Shown here: positions 54,948 to 64,000 of the stretch, piece after piece
Numbering within the stretch: the stretch's first letter is position 1
Layout: every line of letters starts with the position of its first letter
Assembly (NCBI RefSeq): GCF_000936425.1
Contig: NZ_AVFK01000001.1
Span: 248,001 to 312,000, forward strand
Direction of reading: 5' to 3'
Length of the DNA stretch: 64,000 bases
Source of the DNA: Skermanella aerolata KACC 11604
Lineage (GTDB): Bacteria; Pseudomonadota; Alphaproteobacteria; Azospirillales; Azospirillaceae
Notes under the pieces: generated by a model
What the model was told of the DNA's origin: nothing
The model's database searches: none
Seen by the model: the letters and a program-made list of their open reading frames with translations, nothing else
Program-made: the position numbers and the translations under genes

Positions 54948-56594
54948 TTGACCCAGAGTACCGAGCACGTAGCTCCGCGACCGGAACCAGCCTCCTCTTC
55001 CGGCAGCTTCGCACCGCTTCGCCAGACCGTCTTCGCCGTGCTGTGGGCGGCGACGGTGCTGGGCAATACCGGCAGCTTCATGCGCGACGTCGCCAGTTCC
55101 TGGCTCATCACCGACCTATCGAGTTCTCCGGCGGCCGTCTCGATGATTCAGGCCGCCGGTACATTGCCGATCTTCCTGCTGGCGATCCCGGCCGGCGTGC
55201 TGTCGGACATCCTCGACCGGCGCAAGTTCCTGATCGTCATCCAGATCATGCTGGCATCGGTCAGCGGCACACTGATGCTGCTGTCGTATTCCGGCCAATT
55301 GACGGTCAGTTCCCTGATCGCGCTGACCTTCGTCGGCGGCATCGGTGCTGCCCTGATGGGGCCGACATGGCAATCGATCGTTCCGGAGCTTGTGCCCAAG
55401 CGCGACCTGAAGAACGCGGTCGCCCTGAACTCGCTGGGCATCAACATCGCGCGGTCGATCGGACCGGCTGCCGGCGGTCTGATCCTCGCCTCGTTCGGAG
55501 CCGCCGTCACCTATGGCGCCGATGTGCTGAGCTATGTCTTCGTCATCGCGGCGCTGGTCTGGTGGCGCCGGGCTCCCAATGCCGAGGACGCCCTGTCGGA
55601 ACATTTCTTCGGGGCGTTCCGGGCCGGTCTGCGCTTCGCGAGGGCCAGCCGCGAACTTCATGTCGTGCTCTTCCGCTCCGCCGTCTTCTTCGCGCTGGCC
55701 AGCGCCGTCTGGGCGCTGCTGCCGCTCGTCGCCAGGAACCTCCTGGAAGGCGACGCCGGGTTCTACGGCATCCTGCTGGGTGCCGTCGGGGCCGGCGCCA
55801 TCCTGGGAGCGCTGGGTTTGCCGCGCCTGCGGCAGCGGCTGGACGCGGACGGCCTGCTGCTGCTGTCCGCCATCGTCACCGCCTTGGTGATGGCGGTGCT
55901 GGCGCTGTCGCCGCCGAAGTGGCTGGCGGTCGCCATCCTGCTTTTGCTTGGTGCCGCCTGGATCGTGGCCCTGACGACCTTGAACGGAACCGCCCAGGCA
56001 ATTTTGCCGAACTGGGTGCGCGGCCGTGCCCTGGCGGTCTACCTGGCCGTGTTCAACGGTGCGATGGCAGCGGGAAGCGTCGCGTGGGGCTTGGTGGCGC
56101 AGGAAGTGGGTATTCCCGCGACGCTCCTGACCGGTGCCGCCGCACTCGTGATCGTCGGCTTCCTCCTGCACCGGGTCAAGCTGCCGACCGGAGAAACGGA
56201 TCTGGTGCCGTCCAACCATTGGCCGGAACCGCTTACCGCCAGCCCCATCGAGCACGACCGGGGACCCGTGCTGATCCTGATCGAGTACAAGGTGCGGTCC
56301 GCGGATCGGACCGCGTTCCTTAACGCACTGGATACTCTATCGGAGGAACGCCGCCGCGACGGCGCCTACGGCTGGGGCGTTACCGAGGATTCCGCCGATC
56401 CGGAGAAGATGCTGGAATGGTTCATGGTGGAGTCCTGGGCGGAGCATCTCCGGCAGCACAAGCGCGTCTCCAACGCCGATGCCGACCTTCAGCAGGAGGT
56501 CATACGGTTCCATGTCGGCACGGACAGGCCGCTGGTCCGGCATTTCCTGACCGTGGAGAAACACCGGCGTCATGCCATTAAGAAGGGCCGGTAA
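54948..56594 (+). CDS. MFS transporter (EntS/MFS_3 type) with C-terminal ABM-like domain
   Basis: The 548-residue protein has twelve hydrophobic segments in residues 25-410, beginning FAVLWAATVLGNTGSFMRDVASSWLITDLSSSP, typical of the MFS_3 exporter group. From about 430 on a soluble part follows (VLILIEYKVRSADRTAFLNA, YGWGVTEDSADPEKMLEWFMVESWAEHLRQHKRV) that fits a dimeric alpha-beta barrel of the ABM kind. A TTG start at 54948 has GGAGAG eight bases upstream. The substrate is unknown. Confidence 0.87.
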   Translation: MTQSTEHVAPRPEPASSSGSFAPLRQTVFAVLWAATVLGNTGSFMRDVASSWLITDLSSSPAAVSMIQAAGTLPIFLLAIPAGVLSDILDRRKFLIVIQIMLASVSGTLMLLSYSGQLTVSSLIALTFVGGIGAALMGPTWQSIVPELVPKRDLKNAVALNSLGINIARSIGPAAGGLILASFGAAVTYGADVLSYVFVIAALVWWRRAPNAEDALSEHFFGAFRAGLRFARASRELHVVLFRSAVFFALASAVWALLPLVARNLLEGDAGFYGILLGAVGAGAILGALGLPRLRQRLDADGLLLLSAIVTALVMAVLALSPPKWLAVAILLLLGAAWIVALTTLNGTAQAILPNWVRGRALAVYLAVFNGAMAAGSVAWGLVAQEVGIPATLLTGAAALVIVGFLLHRVKLPTGETDLVPSNHWPEPLTASPIEHDRGPVLILIEYKVRSADRTAFLNALDTLSEERRRDGAYGWGVTEDSADPEKMLEWFMVESWAEHLRQHKRVSNADADLQQEVIRFHVGTDRPLVRHFLTVEKHRRHAIKKGR

Positions 56595-56646
56595 GAAAGC
56601 CGGGCATTGATCGGCTCGCTTACCGGCATCGTGTTAGGCTACGGCG

Positions 56647-59499
56647 TCATGCCCTGACAAGCAATGCCAGGGGGAAGCCGCCCAGCAGTTTGTCCGCCGT
56701 CAAGACAGCGCCTTCCTCCTGGCTTTCGGCGTCGAGCACCGCTCCGGTCAGCAGGTTTTTCCAGCGGCCGGAGCCTTCTCCGGTGACCGACGCCGGCAGC
56801 GTCACCACCGTATCGCCCCAGCTGAGCCGATTGCCTGACTCGTCTTCCAGGCGTGCGACCAAACGCGGCACCGCGATGATCACATTGTCACCTTCATGGA
56901 CGCGCGCGAAGGCGCAGATCTGCTCGGATTTTTCGCCCTGGGCGGTCAATGCCTCGTAGCCGCCGAAGGCGAAAAGCTCGGGCTTTTCTTCCCGCAACTT
57001 CAGGGCCTTCAGCGTCACCGCCAGCTTGACGACGCCGTCCTGCCAGTGGTCCATGAAGCCGGGCAGGCTGGCCGGGTCGGCTTCAAGCTCGCCTTCCACC
57101 TGCTCCAACGCCCGCTGATGGGTTTCGTAATCGACCGGCAGGCGGTTGTCGGGATCGACCAGACTGAGGTTCCACATCTCGGAGCCCTGGTAGATGTCCG
57201 GCACGCCGGGAACTGTCAGTTTCAGCAAGGCTTGGGCAAGGCCGTTGAGTGCTCCCAGCTTTGCCACCTTCGCCTGGAAGGGGACGAAGGCTTCCAGGAA
57301 CGGATTGCGGCGCGTCACGTCCAGGCACTCGTGCAGGAAGGCGATGACCGCGTCTTCGTATTCCGTGTTGGGAGCGGCCCAGGTCGAATGGACCTTGGCT
57401 TCACGGATCGACTTGATCATTGCGCCTTCGACACGTTCGATATAGCCCTTCAGCAGCGATGCATCCGGTTGCGTAACGTTAGTCAGTTCGGCGGGCCACG
57501 ACCCGAGCAGGAGCTGGTAGAGCAGGTATTCGTCGTTCTTGTCGGGCGGTGCGGTGCCGGCCATGTCGCCGCGCCGGGCACGGACCATCCGGCTCCAGGT
57601 TTTGATCTGGCGCTCCCACTCGTCCGGCATCTCGGACAGGACGTTCAGTCGGGCACGCGTGTCCTCGCCCCGCTTGGTGTCGTGGGTGGAAGTGCCGAGC
57701 ATGGCATGGGGCCAGCGCCGCGCCCGCTCCAGGTTGGCGTAGTGGAACGCGCTGACGGTGACGCCGAACATATCGGGATGGCCGCCGACCTCGTTCAGCG
57801 AGACCAGCCGGTTGTAGCGGTAGAAGGCGGTGTCCTCCAGACCCTTGGCCATCACCGGCCCGCTGTACTGCTGGACGCGCATCGCCAGCCGGATCACGGC
57901 GAACCGGCTGTAGCCGCTGCGCGGCTCGGCCACCAGATCGCCGGTCAGCAAGGCTTGCAGGAAGTCGAATACGCTGGGGTCGGCGGCATCGACCGCGCGC
58001 CGCGCCTGGGTGATCGCCCAGTCGATATCGCGCCGGTCGCTGTCCGCCGGCGTCGAGCCGTCGATATAGGTCCGGTAGACCGGGAAGCGGGCGACGATCT
58101 CCTTCAGGGCGGAATGAAGGATGTTGTTGGTGAAGTCGGCCGTCCGCCAGTTGGAGCGGGCGACGCGCGCGGCGTCGCGGGCGAGCACGTTCAGCTCGCT
58201 CGCCATCTCGTGCTCCATGATCCTGATCTTGCACTCGTGGACGATGTCCTCGAAGGGCTGGGTCAGGCCGGTGAAGTCGGAATAGATGCGGCTGAAGGCT
58301 TCCTCGTTGGCGGAATCCACGAACAGCCCGCCGACGAGGTTTGTGAACTCGTAGCCGGTGGTTCCTTCGATCGGCCAGTCCTCGCGCAGGCGTTCATGGT
58401 GCGCCAGGATCTTTTCGACGACGAGATAGAACGGCTTCGGCGCCTTCTCGCGCAGGCGGATGCAATAGCCTTTGGGATCGACCAGCCCGTCGATGTGGTC
58501 GATCCGGATGCCGTCCAGCGTGCCGTCGGCGACGAGGTCGAGAACAAGGCGATGCGCTAGATCGAACAGTTCCGGCTGCTCCATGCGCAGTCCGGCCAGC
58601 TCGTTAATGTTGAAGAAGCGGCGGTAGTTGATGTCGTCGGCGGCCACCTTGAAGTAGGCGGCCCGCCAGTTCTGCTGCTGGATCAGGTCGTGCAGCGGGC
58701 GGAAGCTCTCCGGCTTGCCCGGCGTGCCGGTGAGTCTCTTAATGCCGGCCTCGATGGCCGCGGCGACATCGGGCTTCTCGGCGACGAGGCTCGCCAGTTC
58801 GGCCTTAAGCTCCTGAGCGCGGCGCTCGACATGGGGACGGAAGGTGGGAAGGGCGTCGAAGGCGTCGCCCAGTGTCTCCAGGTCGGCTTGGTCGTGGCCC
58901 AGGATCTCGGCATAGTTCAGCGGGCAGATCGGCAGTTTATGGCTGTCATAGGCCCAGACCGCGAAGCTGCCTTCCTCCGCGTCGAACTTCAGGACCAGAT
59001 TGCCGTCTTCCAGCACCTTGCCGTACTGGTCACCCAGGAACGGGATCAGCAGCTTGCCCTGAAGGAACCGGCGGTCGGGGTCCCAGTCGATATCCATGTA
59101 GCCGGCATAGGCGGAGTCCTGGCCCCATTCCAGGATGTTCAGCCACCATGCATTGTCCGATCCGCCGACGCCCATGTGGTTCGGCACGAAATCGACGATC
59201 TGGCCAAGTCCGGCCTCCTTCAGGCTGGCGACCAGCCGGCGGAAACCTTCCTCGCCGCCCAGTTCCGGATTGATGGCGTTGTGATCGACGATGTCGTAGC
59301 CGTGCGTGCTGCCCGGCCGCGCCTTCATGTAGGGCGAAGCGTAAAGATGGCTGATGCCGAGCCGGGCCATGTACTTGGTCAGGTCGGCCGCGGCATCGAA
59401 CTGGAAGTCCTTGTTGAACTGAAGGCGGTATGTCGCGCGCGGAACGGGAATGCCTTCGGCGGTCTTCAGGCCGGGGGTTTCTTGGGGAGAGTTACTCAT
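56647..59499 (-). CDS. treY: Malto-oligosyltrehalose synthase
   Basis: This enzyme turns the reducing end of malto-oligosaccharides into a trehalosyl unit, the first step of TreY-TreZ trehalose synthesis. The 950-residue protein has the TreY start PRATYRLQFNKDF, STHGYDIVDHNAINPELGG, the nucleophile in IRIDHIDGLVDPKG, the acid/base Glu in VEKILAHHERL and TSTHDTKRGEDTRAR. treZ is not in the window. The gene starts ten bases after the stop of the maltokinase/MalQ gene, so both are expressed together. Confidence 0.95.
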   Translation of the reverse strand: MSNSPQETPGLKTAEGIPVPRATYRLQFNKDFQFDAAADLTKYMARLGISHLYASPYMKARPGSTHGYDIVDHNAINPELGGEEGFRRLVASLKEAGLGQIVDFVPNHMGVGGSDNAWWLNILEWGQDSAYAGYMDIDWDPDRRFLQGKLLIPFLGDQYGKVLEDGNLVLKFDAEEGSFAVWAYDSHKLPICPLNYAEILGHDQADLETLGDAFDALPTFRPHVERRAQELKAELASLVAEKPDVAAAIEAGIKRLTGTPGKPESFRPLHDLIQQQNWRAAYFKVAADDINYRRFFNINELAGLRMEQPELFDLAHRLVLDLVADGTLDGIRIDHIDGLVDPKGYCIRLREKAPKPFYLVVEKILAHHERLREDWPIEGTTGYEFTNLVGGLFVDSANEEAFSRIYSDFTGLTQPFEDIVHECKIRIMEHEMASELNVLARDAARVARSNWRTADFTNNILHSALKEIVARFPVYRTYIDGSTPADSDRRDIDWAITQARRAVDAADPSVFDFLQALLTGDLVAEPRSGYSRFAVIRLAMRVQQYSGPVMAKGLEDTAFYRYNRLVSLNEVGGHPDMFGVTVSAFHYANLERARRWPHAMLGTSTHDTKRGEDTRARLNVLSEMPDEWERQIKTWSRMVRARRGDMAGTAPPDKNDEYLLYQLLLGSWPAELTNVTQPDASLLKGYIERVEGAMIKSIREAKVHSTWAAPNTEYEDAVIAFLHECLDVTRRNPFLEAFVPFQAKVAKLGALNGLAQALLKLTVPGVPDIYQGSEMWNLSLVDPDNRLPVDYETHQRALEQVEGELEADPASLPGFMDHWQDGVVKLAVTLKALKLREEKPELFAFGGYEALTAQGEKSEQICAFARVHEGDNVIIAVPRLVARLEDESGNRLSWGDTVVTLPASVTGEGSGRWKNLLTGAVLDAESQEEGAVLTADKLLGGFPLALLVRA

Positions 59500-59509
59500 G
59501 GATGTCAGC

Positions 59510-62500
59510 CTATCGAGCAGGGGAAACGGGCGGGCGGGCATCCCGGAAGATCCGTGCCAGCGCGACAACGCGCGGGTTGCCGGTTAGTTCCTCAAGACTC
59601 AACGACTGCTTGCGCCGCCAGTTTGGGTGCTGGTCGGTGGTGGCGGGCAGGTTGACCTGATGGGGCTCGTCGGTCAGTTCGTCGATCTGGACCATTGCGA
59701 TAGCGGAACGAGTTTGGGCCAGGAAGCGGTGGACCGCCTCCGACAGCCCGCCGGCATAGGGGGAGGTCGCGGTGAAGCCATGGGGCAAGGCGAGCTTCGC
59801 TTCTTCCAGGGCATCCAGAAGGGCCTGCTTGTCGCGGCGGCGCAGGTCGCGTTGCTTGTCCGCCTCGCCGTCGCCGGGATAAAGCCCGTGCTGCTCCTTC
59901 AGGTCGATGTCGTGCTCTTCCCACCAGCCATGCAGGGTGGCCAGATCGTGGCTGCCCGCCGTGGACAGCGCCAGTTTCGGGTAGTCGTTGGGGCCGACGA
60001 AACCGCCGTCCTCGGCGTATTCGAAGAAGACGACGCGGTACGACAGGATGCCGGCAGATTCCATCTTCTCGCGGAAGCCTTCCGGCACGGTGCCCAGATC
60101 CTCGCCAACCACGATGCATTGGTTGCGCTGGCTTTCCAGCGCCAGAATGCCGACCATGTCGTCCATCGGATAGGCGATGTACATGCCCTCGGACGCCGGC
60201 TTGCCCTCCGGTATCCAGTACAGGTGCTGGAGCGCCATGACGTGGTCGATCCTCAAGCCTCCGGCATGGCGCATATTGGCCCGCACCAGATCGATGAAGC
60301 CGGCATAGGCTTCGTTCCGCAAGGCCAACGGATTGAAGGGCGGCAGGCCCCAGTCCTGTCCGGCCGGGTTGAACAGGTCGGGCGGCGCCCCGACATGGGC
60401 CGAGACGATCACCACGCCGGGGTTGGACCAGGTCTCCGCCCCTCCGCTGTCGGCGCCGACCGCCAGATCACGGTACAGTCCGACCGGCATGCCCCTGGCC
60501 TTCGCCATGGCCGAGGCTTCGGCCAGTTGTTCGTCGGCGATCCACTGGGTCCAGGCCATGAAGTCCACGTCGGGGGCATGCTCCCGGGCGAACTTCTCGA
60601 CAGCTTGGCTGTCAGGAGCCTGGTAATCCTTCGGCCAAGCCCTCCAGTCCGCCTTGTCCGGCGCGAAGTGGCGGCGGAGCGCCAAAAAGCGGCACAGCCG
60701 CTCCAGCGGTTCGCCCTGTTCCTTGCGGAAGGCGTCGAATGCGGCTTTCCGGTCGGATGAAGCCCGCTCCTGGAACTGCTGGAACATCACTTCCAGCACC
60801 GGCAGCTTGAGCGCCGTCACTTCGGCATAATCGACCAGCGGCGCTTCGCGGCAGGCCTGGAGCCGGCGCTTGAACTCGGGGGCTTCCGACAGTAGCCGGC
60901 AACGTTCGCAGGTCGCGTATTCCGGCACCTTCGCCGGGTCGATGTTGAGCATGTTCAGGTAGAGCCGGCTAGCCGGGGAGTAGGGGCTGGCGTGCTCCGG
61001 ATTGTCGGGGAACATCGTGTGCAGCGGGTTCAGCCCGATCACGCCGGCTCCCATCCCAGCGGCGTCCTCGACCAGCTTCTTCAGATCGGCGAAGTCGCCG
61101 ATGCCCCAGTCGTCCTGGGACCGCAGCAGGTATAGTTGGGCAGAAATCCCCCAAATGCCGGGGCCTTCGGTCAGCGCGCCGGGCAGGTAGCAGCGGTCCG
61201 GCGTGACGATCAGCGGCATCGCCACCTCGTCCATGCCGCCGCCCGACAGGCCGAGCCGGTGGTATCCGGGAGGAAGGACGACGTCCACCACCAGCCGCCG
61301 CCGTTCTATCGCACGGTCCTGGTGGCGGCCGGTGCGCAACAGTTCCAGGTCGGAGAACTTGACCGTCCCTTCATGTTCGCGCGCTCCGCCTTCCTCGGCG
61401 ATGCGCCAGCGCAGGCGAGCGCCGCTGGCGGTGAACGACACGGGCACGTCGATCCGGCCGGCACTGGCCTTGACCACCAGCACGGGCGGCAGCGGGTGCG
61501 TCAGTTCCGCGTCATCCAGGGCTGCAAGCCGGCGCTCCGCTTCCTGCTCGTCGGCGGCGGGATGGCCCAGGACGGTCAGCATGGCGCGCTTGGCGTGCTC
61601 GCCGATGTGGACGGTCTCTCCCGTGGCGCTCTGGTACTCCAGCTCTATCCCCACCCGCTCCGCCAGCCGGTCCAGCGTCGGGGTCGCGGAGGCTGGCTTG
61701 CGGTCCAGCAGTTCCAGCACGCCGGCCAGCGGGATGCCGACCCAGTCCGGCCGGTTCGCCAACTCGTAGCCGACCTCGTACAGCGCCTTCTCGAACAGGA
61801 ACAGGCTCAGCAGGGCGTCGGCATGTGCGGGGTCCTTGGGGTATCCCGCAGCACCCGGGATCGCCGCCTTGTAGGCGTCCATGAAGGCCCCGGTGACGGC
61901 GGCGGTCCATTGCTCCGGCTGCTCCGGCTTGGCGGTCGCCGCGGCGTAGGCGAACGATCGCAGCATGCCGGCGACATCCCGCAGCGGCGAATGCTTCGCT
62001 CGGCGCTCCGCCAGCGGGCGCATCGGCTCGCCCTCGAAATCGATGATGAAGAAGTCGCCGCGCGATACCAGCACCTGGCCCAGATGGTAGTCGCCGTGCA
62101 GCCGCGTCCGGCAGACCTCCAGCCCCTTGGGGGCCAAATCGTCGAACCGGCGGATCAGTTCCTCGCGTCGGGCCAGCAGGCTTTCAGCCTTCGGCCTGAC
62201 GTCAGGGCCAAGCTTGGGCAGTGCCCGTTCCAGTGAGTCCAGGGTCTTTCGGGCCATGGTCCGCACCGCTTCGACCCATTCGTGCACGGTGGCCTGCGTG
62301 ACGCGCTCGGGCCGGAAGGCGGGATCGCTCGATGGCGCCGCCATCGCGTGGTGCATCTCGGCGGTTCGCTTCCCCAGTTTTCCGATCAGCTTCAGCAGTT
62401 CGGGATCGGCCGGCGTCCGGGTCCGTTCCAGCACGTATCCCCAGGCGTCTTCCGCATCGGGAACCAGCGCCTGGACGACGCATAGCGCCGTGGCGCCGCC

Positions 62501-63148
62501 ACCGTCGTGGCCGACACGCTCGATCGATCCCAGCAGGGCAGGGGAGTTAGGGAACTTCGCCACTTCGGTCAGGAAGCGTCCGACCTCCAGTTCCGGGTGG
62601 GTGCCCTGCTCGAGCTTGCGGAAACCCTTCAGCATCGCCTTGCCGCCGATACGGATCGAGGTGTTGGACTGTTCCGTCCGCGACCGTTCGATCGGTTCCA
62701 CGTCGTCCAGGTCGCCGCCGCTCTGCCGAAACCTTAGGCCGCCGGTTTCGCGGCCTTCCCGCATGCCCTTGACCAGGGCGTTGACGAAGGTATTGCGGGC
62801 GAAGGCGTCGATCAGGAAACCCCGAGGCACCTTTGCCAGGATCGCGGGATCGCCGACATCCGCCTGATCCTCGCCGACGACCGCTAGCGGCAGGAAGTAG
62901 CGCTGCTCGGCGCAGCCGGGCGGGCGGACCAGCAGTGTAGCCAGCAGGACCGGCCCTTCGGCGGTATCGAGCGCCGGCTTGTCGAGCACGGTCACCACCG
63001 GGGCGCCGGCATCCTTGGCTCCGTACCAGCGGTGCCGCATCAGGTAGGCCGGAAGCACCCGCCTTTGCAGGGCATCCAGCGTGTCGCCGCCAAGCGCGGT
63101 CAGGTCGGAGAGGTCGATGATCGGGATTTGAGCGGCGGACGACGCCAT
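59510..63148 (-). CDS. Fused maltokinase and 4-alpha-glucanotransferase
   Basis: One protein of 1212 residues. The N-terminal 500 resemble maltokinase (ATP + maltose to maltose 1-phosphate): RHRWYGAKD, IGGKAMLKGFRKLEQG (nucleotide Lys), TRLHGDYHLGQVL and FFIIDFEGEPMRP. From about 505 a MalQ-type amylomaltase follows: WGISAQLYLLRSQDDWGIGDF, GLRIDHVMALQHLYWIP (nucleophile Asp), VVGEDLGTVP (acid/base Glu) and AGSHDLATLHGWW. No stop or start lies between the parts. ATG at 63148 is better placed than GTG at 63157. With treY the pair handles maltose and glucan pools. Confidence 0.93.
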   Translation of the reverse strand: MASSAAQIPIIDLSDLTALGGDTLDALQRRVLPAYLMRHRWYGAKDAGAPVVTVLDKPALDTAEGPVLLATLLVRPPGCAEQRYFLPLAVVGEDQADVGDPAILAKVPRGFLIDAFARNTFVNALVKGMREGRETGGLRFRQSGGDLDDVEPIERSRTEQSNTSIRIGGKAMLKGFRKLEQGTHPELEVGRFLTEVAKFPNSPALLGSIERVGHDGGGATALCVVQALVPDAEDAWGYVLERTRTPADPELLKLIGKLGKRTAEMHHAMAAPSSDPAFRPERVTQATVHEWVEAVRTMARKTLDSLERALPKLGPDVRPKAESLLARREELIRRFDDLAPKGLEVCRTRLHGDYHLGQVLVSRGDFFIIDFEGEPMRPLAERRAKHSPLRDVAGMLRSFAYAAATAKPEQPEQWTAAVTGAFMDAYKAAIPGAAGYPKDPAHADALLSLFLFEKALYEVGYELANRPDWVGIPLAGVLELLDRKPASATPTLDRLAERVGIELEYQSATGETVHIGEHAKRAMLTVLGHPAADEQEAERRLAALDDAELTHPLPPVLVVKASAGRIDVPVSFTASGARLRWRIAEEGGAREHEGTVKFSDLELLRTGRHQDRAIERRRLVVDVVLPPGYHRLGLSGGGMDEVAMPLIVTPDRCYLPGALTEGPGIWGISAQLYLLRSQDDWGIGDFADLKKLVEDAAGMGAGVIGLNPLHTMFPDNPEHASPYSPASRLYLNMLNIDPAKVPEYATCERCRLLSEAPEFKRRLQACREAPLVDYAEVTALKLPVLEVMFQQFQERASSDRKAAFDAFRKEQGEPLERLCRFLALRRHFAPDKADWRAWPKDYQAPDSQAVEKFAREHAPDVDFMAWTQWIADEQLAEASAMAKARGMPVGLYRDLAVGADSGGAETWSNPGVVIVSAHVGAPPDLFNPAGQDWGLPPFNPLALRNEAYAGFIDLVRANMRHAGGLRIDHVMALQHLYWIPEGKPASEGMYIAYPMDDMVGILALESQRNQCIVVGEDLGTVPEGFREKMESAGILSYRVVFFEYAEDGGFVGPNDYPKLALSTAGSHDLATLHGWWEEHDIDLKEQHGLYPGDGEADKQRDLRRRDKQALLDALEEAKLALPHGFTATSPYAGGLSEAVHRFLAQTRSAIAMVQIDELTDEPHQVNLPATTDQHPNWRRKQSLSLEELTGNPRVVALARIFRDARPPVSPAR

Positions 63149-63181
63149 GGGGAGCACCCTTGGTATGAACGGTGTCCGCCC

Positions 63182-63207
63182 AACCCTTGCAACCTGCCAT
63201 TGGTTCC
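63182..63207 (-). promoter_or_regulatory. EcfG-like promoter upstream of the maltokinase-MalQ gene
   Basis: On the minus strand the sequence reads GGAAC (63203-63207), 17 bases, then GGTT (63182-63185). This matches the alphaproteobacterial general-stress promoter (GGAAC-N16-17-CGTT) with one difference. It lies about 35 bases before the chosen start codon. Trehalose genes are classical EcfG targets, which supports the call. Confidence 0.5.
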
Positions 63208-63346
63208 TGCCGATCCGTCAAAGGGCGAGGCATTCGATCTTGCGCCCAGCTACTACCCCTTCGTTGCTATCGACCTACGGCCTCCGGCGTTGGACTGTGC
63301 AGGCATGGCGGGTCCTCCGGCTGCGCCTGGGTGTGGGAGGCTTTTT

Positions 63347-63733
63347 ATGACCGATGGCTGCAAGATCCTGATCGTCGAAGATCAGATGCTGATCGCACTG
63401 GATCTGGAGCGGCTGATCGCTGGGATGGACTATCAGGTGTGCGGCATAGCGCGTACACGGAGCGAGGCCTTGCGCCTTGCGGAGGAGCACCGTCCCGATC
63501 TGGCCGTCATGGATGTGCGCTTGGCGGATGGCAGCGACGGCATCGCCGCCGCGCGCGAGTTGCGCCAGCGCTTCGGCATCGCGGCGCTGCTGATTTCCGG
63601 CCAGATCGATGCCGCGCAGGCCGAACTGGCCGAAGCCTCCAGTTTCCTGCGGAAGCCGTTCGAGGCGCGCCAGCTTCGCCGCGCCATCGCCGATGCGCTT
63701 CGCGACCGTCCCGAACCGGCGCCGGAAGCCTAA
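63347..63733 (+). CDS. Single-domain response regulator
   Basis: The 128-residue protein is only a receiver domain: ILIVEDQMLIALDLE (acidic pocket), phosphorylation Asp in LAVMDVRLADGSDGI, ALLISGQ (Thr/Ser switch) and FLRKPF (Lys). No output domain follows, so it probably acts through a partner protein, as CheY or small phosphorelay proteins do. GGGAGG lies before the ATG. Its stop overlaps the stop of the convergent gene. Confidence 0.9.
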   Translation: MTDGCKILIVEDQMLIALDLERLIAGMDYQVCGIARTRSEALRLAEEHRPDLAVMDVRLADGSDGIAAARELRQRFGIAALLISGQIDAAQAELAEASSFLRKPFEARQLRRAIADALRDRPEPAPEA

Positions 63734-64000
63734 CGCTCCAGCGTCCGCTCCATCCGGTTCGTTTCGCCGCGCAGATCCTGCAACTCACGCCGTCCGAGCG
63801 TGTCCAGCTTGCCTTGTCTGTTCAACTGTTCGCGCCTGTTCTGGCTTCCGCGAAGCTGGTCACGGTACAGTTCCGCGCGTCCCCTGTCCGGCGGGTCGAT
63901 TCGCTCGGACGGCGAGGGAAACCGGTAGGGCGCTACGACGTTGCGGTCCGCCGGGGTTTCCGCCAGGGCTGCGCCTAGCGGCAGCAGCGCGGCGGCAATG
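63730..64000 (-). CDS. Small secreted Arg-rich protein, start missing
   Basis: The frame is open to the right edge; 89 C-terminal residues are visible. It begins with the end of a signal peptide (IAAALLPLGAALAETPA), followed by a charged stretch rich in Arg, Glu and Gln that is probably helical (ELYRDQLRGSRNQRREQL). The stop codon TAG overlaps the TAA of the convergent response regulator gene. I recognise no family. The absence of the start makes the length unknown, but a total of about 95-110 residues is likely. Confidence 0.65.
   Translation of the reverse strand, partial: IAAALLPLGAALAETPADRNVVAPYRFPSPSERIDPPDRGRAELYRDQLRGSQNRREQLNRQGKLDTLGRRELQDLRGETNRMERTLER

Noticed and set aside
56896-58560. 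Plus-strand open frame of 554 codons
   Set aside because: Shadow of treY.

Overview
The window comes from a high-GC chromosome of an alphaproteobacterium. The gene families and style (stacked ABC and TRAP uptake operons, an MntR-type manganese regulator, a possible EcfG-type promoter) fit Rhodospirillales such as Azospirillum or Skermanella. That placement is inference, because no rRNA or other marker gene is present. I saw no tRNA, rRNA, CRISPR array, transposase or integrase.

Region 1 (1-10006) is the unusual part. On the minus strand lie a stand-alone AAA+ protein resembling sigma-54 activators but with altered key loops, a secreted vWA protein with repeated Ig-like units, a membrane-anchored piece that looks like the same protein cut by an in-frame TAA, and a tubulin/FtsZ-like GTPase running off the left edge. 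Divergent to them is a calcineurin-like phosphoesterase joined to a degenerate STAND-like P-loop region. Together they are the best candidate here for an undescribed system, perhaps a membrane-linked conflict or stress machine.

Region 2 (10055-22080) has mntH and mntR, divergent around a perfect MntR-like palindrome. It is followed by a minus-strand sugar-acid catabolic block: TRAP transporter (DctP, DctQ, DctM), Fe-alcohol dehydrogenase, dihydrodipicolinate-synthase-like aldolase, a YoaK-like membrane protein, a DUF1537 kinase, a PdxA2-type dehydrogenase and a DeoR regulator with a repeated operator. The expected chemistry is uptake of a C4 sugar acid (D-threonate type), phosphorylation, and oxidative decarboxylation to a triose phosphate.

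Region 3 (22225-45375) looks like amide and amine nutrition. A nitrate/taurine-type ABC transporter runs into an acetamidase/formamidase gene and then a LivKH(MG)F transporter. Next come a periplasmic glutathione peroxidase, an arylmalonate-decarboxylase-like enzyme, a DUF1810 protein, an oligopeptide-type ABC transporter with two amidases and a GlcG-like protein, and its XRE-cupin regulator. An inverted-repeat element occurs inside this block and a related copy lies near 42.5 kb. fahA and hmgA (homogentisate to fumarate plus acetoacetate) follow.

Region 4 (45543-64000) holds a second branched-chain-type ABC transporter with a GntR regulator, a MYG1-family protein, an EAL-domain c-di-GMP protein, a DoxX-like protein and an MFS exporter with a C-terminal ABM-like domain. 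It ends with treY next to a fused maltokinase/4-alpha-glucanotransferase gene behind an EcfG-like promoter, a single-domain response regulator, and the end of a small secreted protein gene at the right edge.
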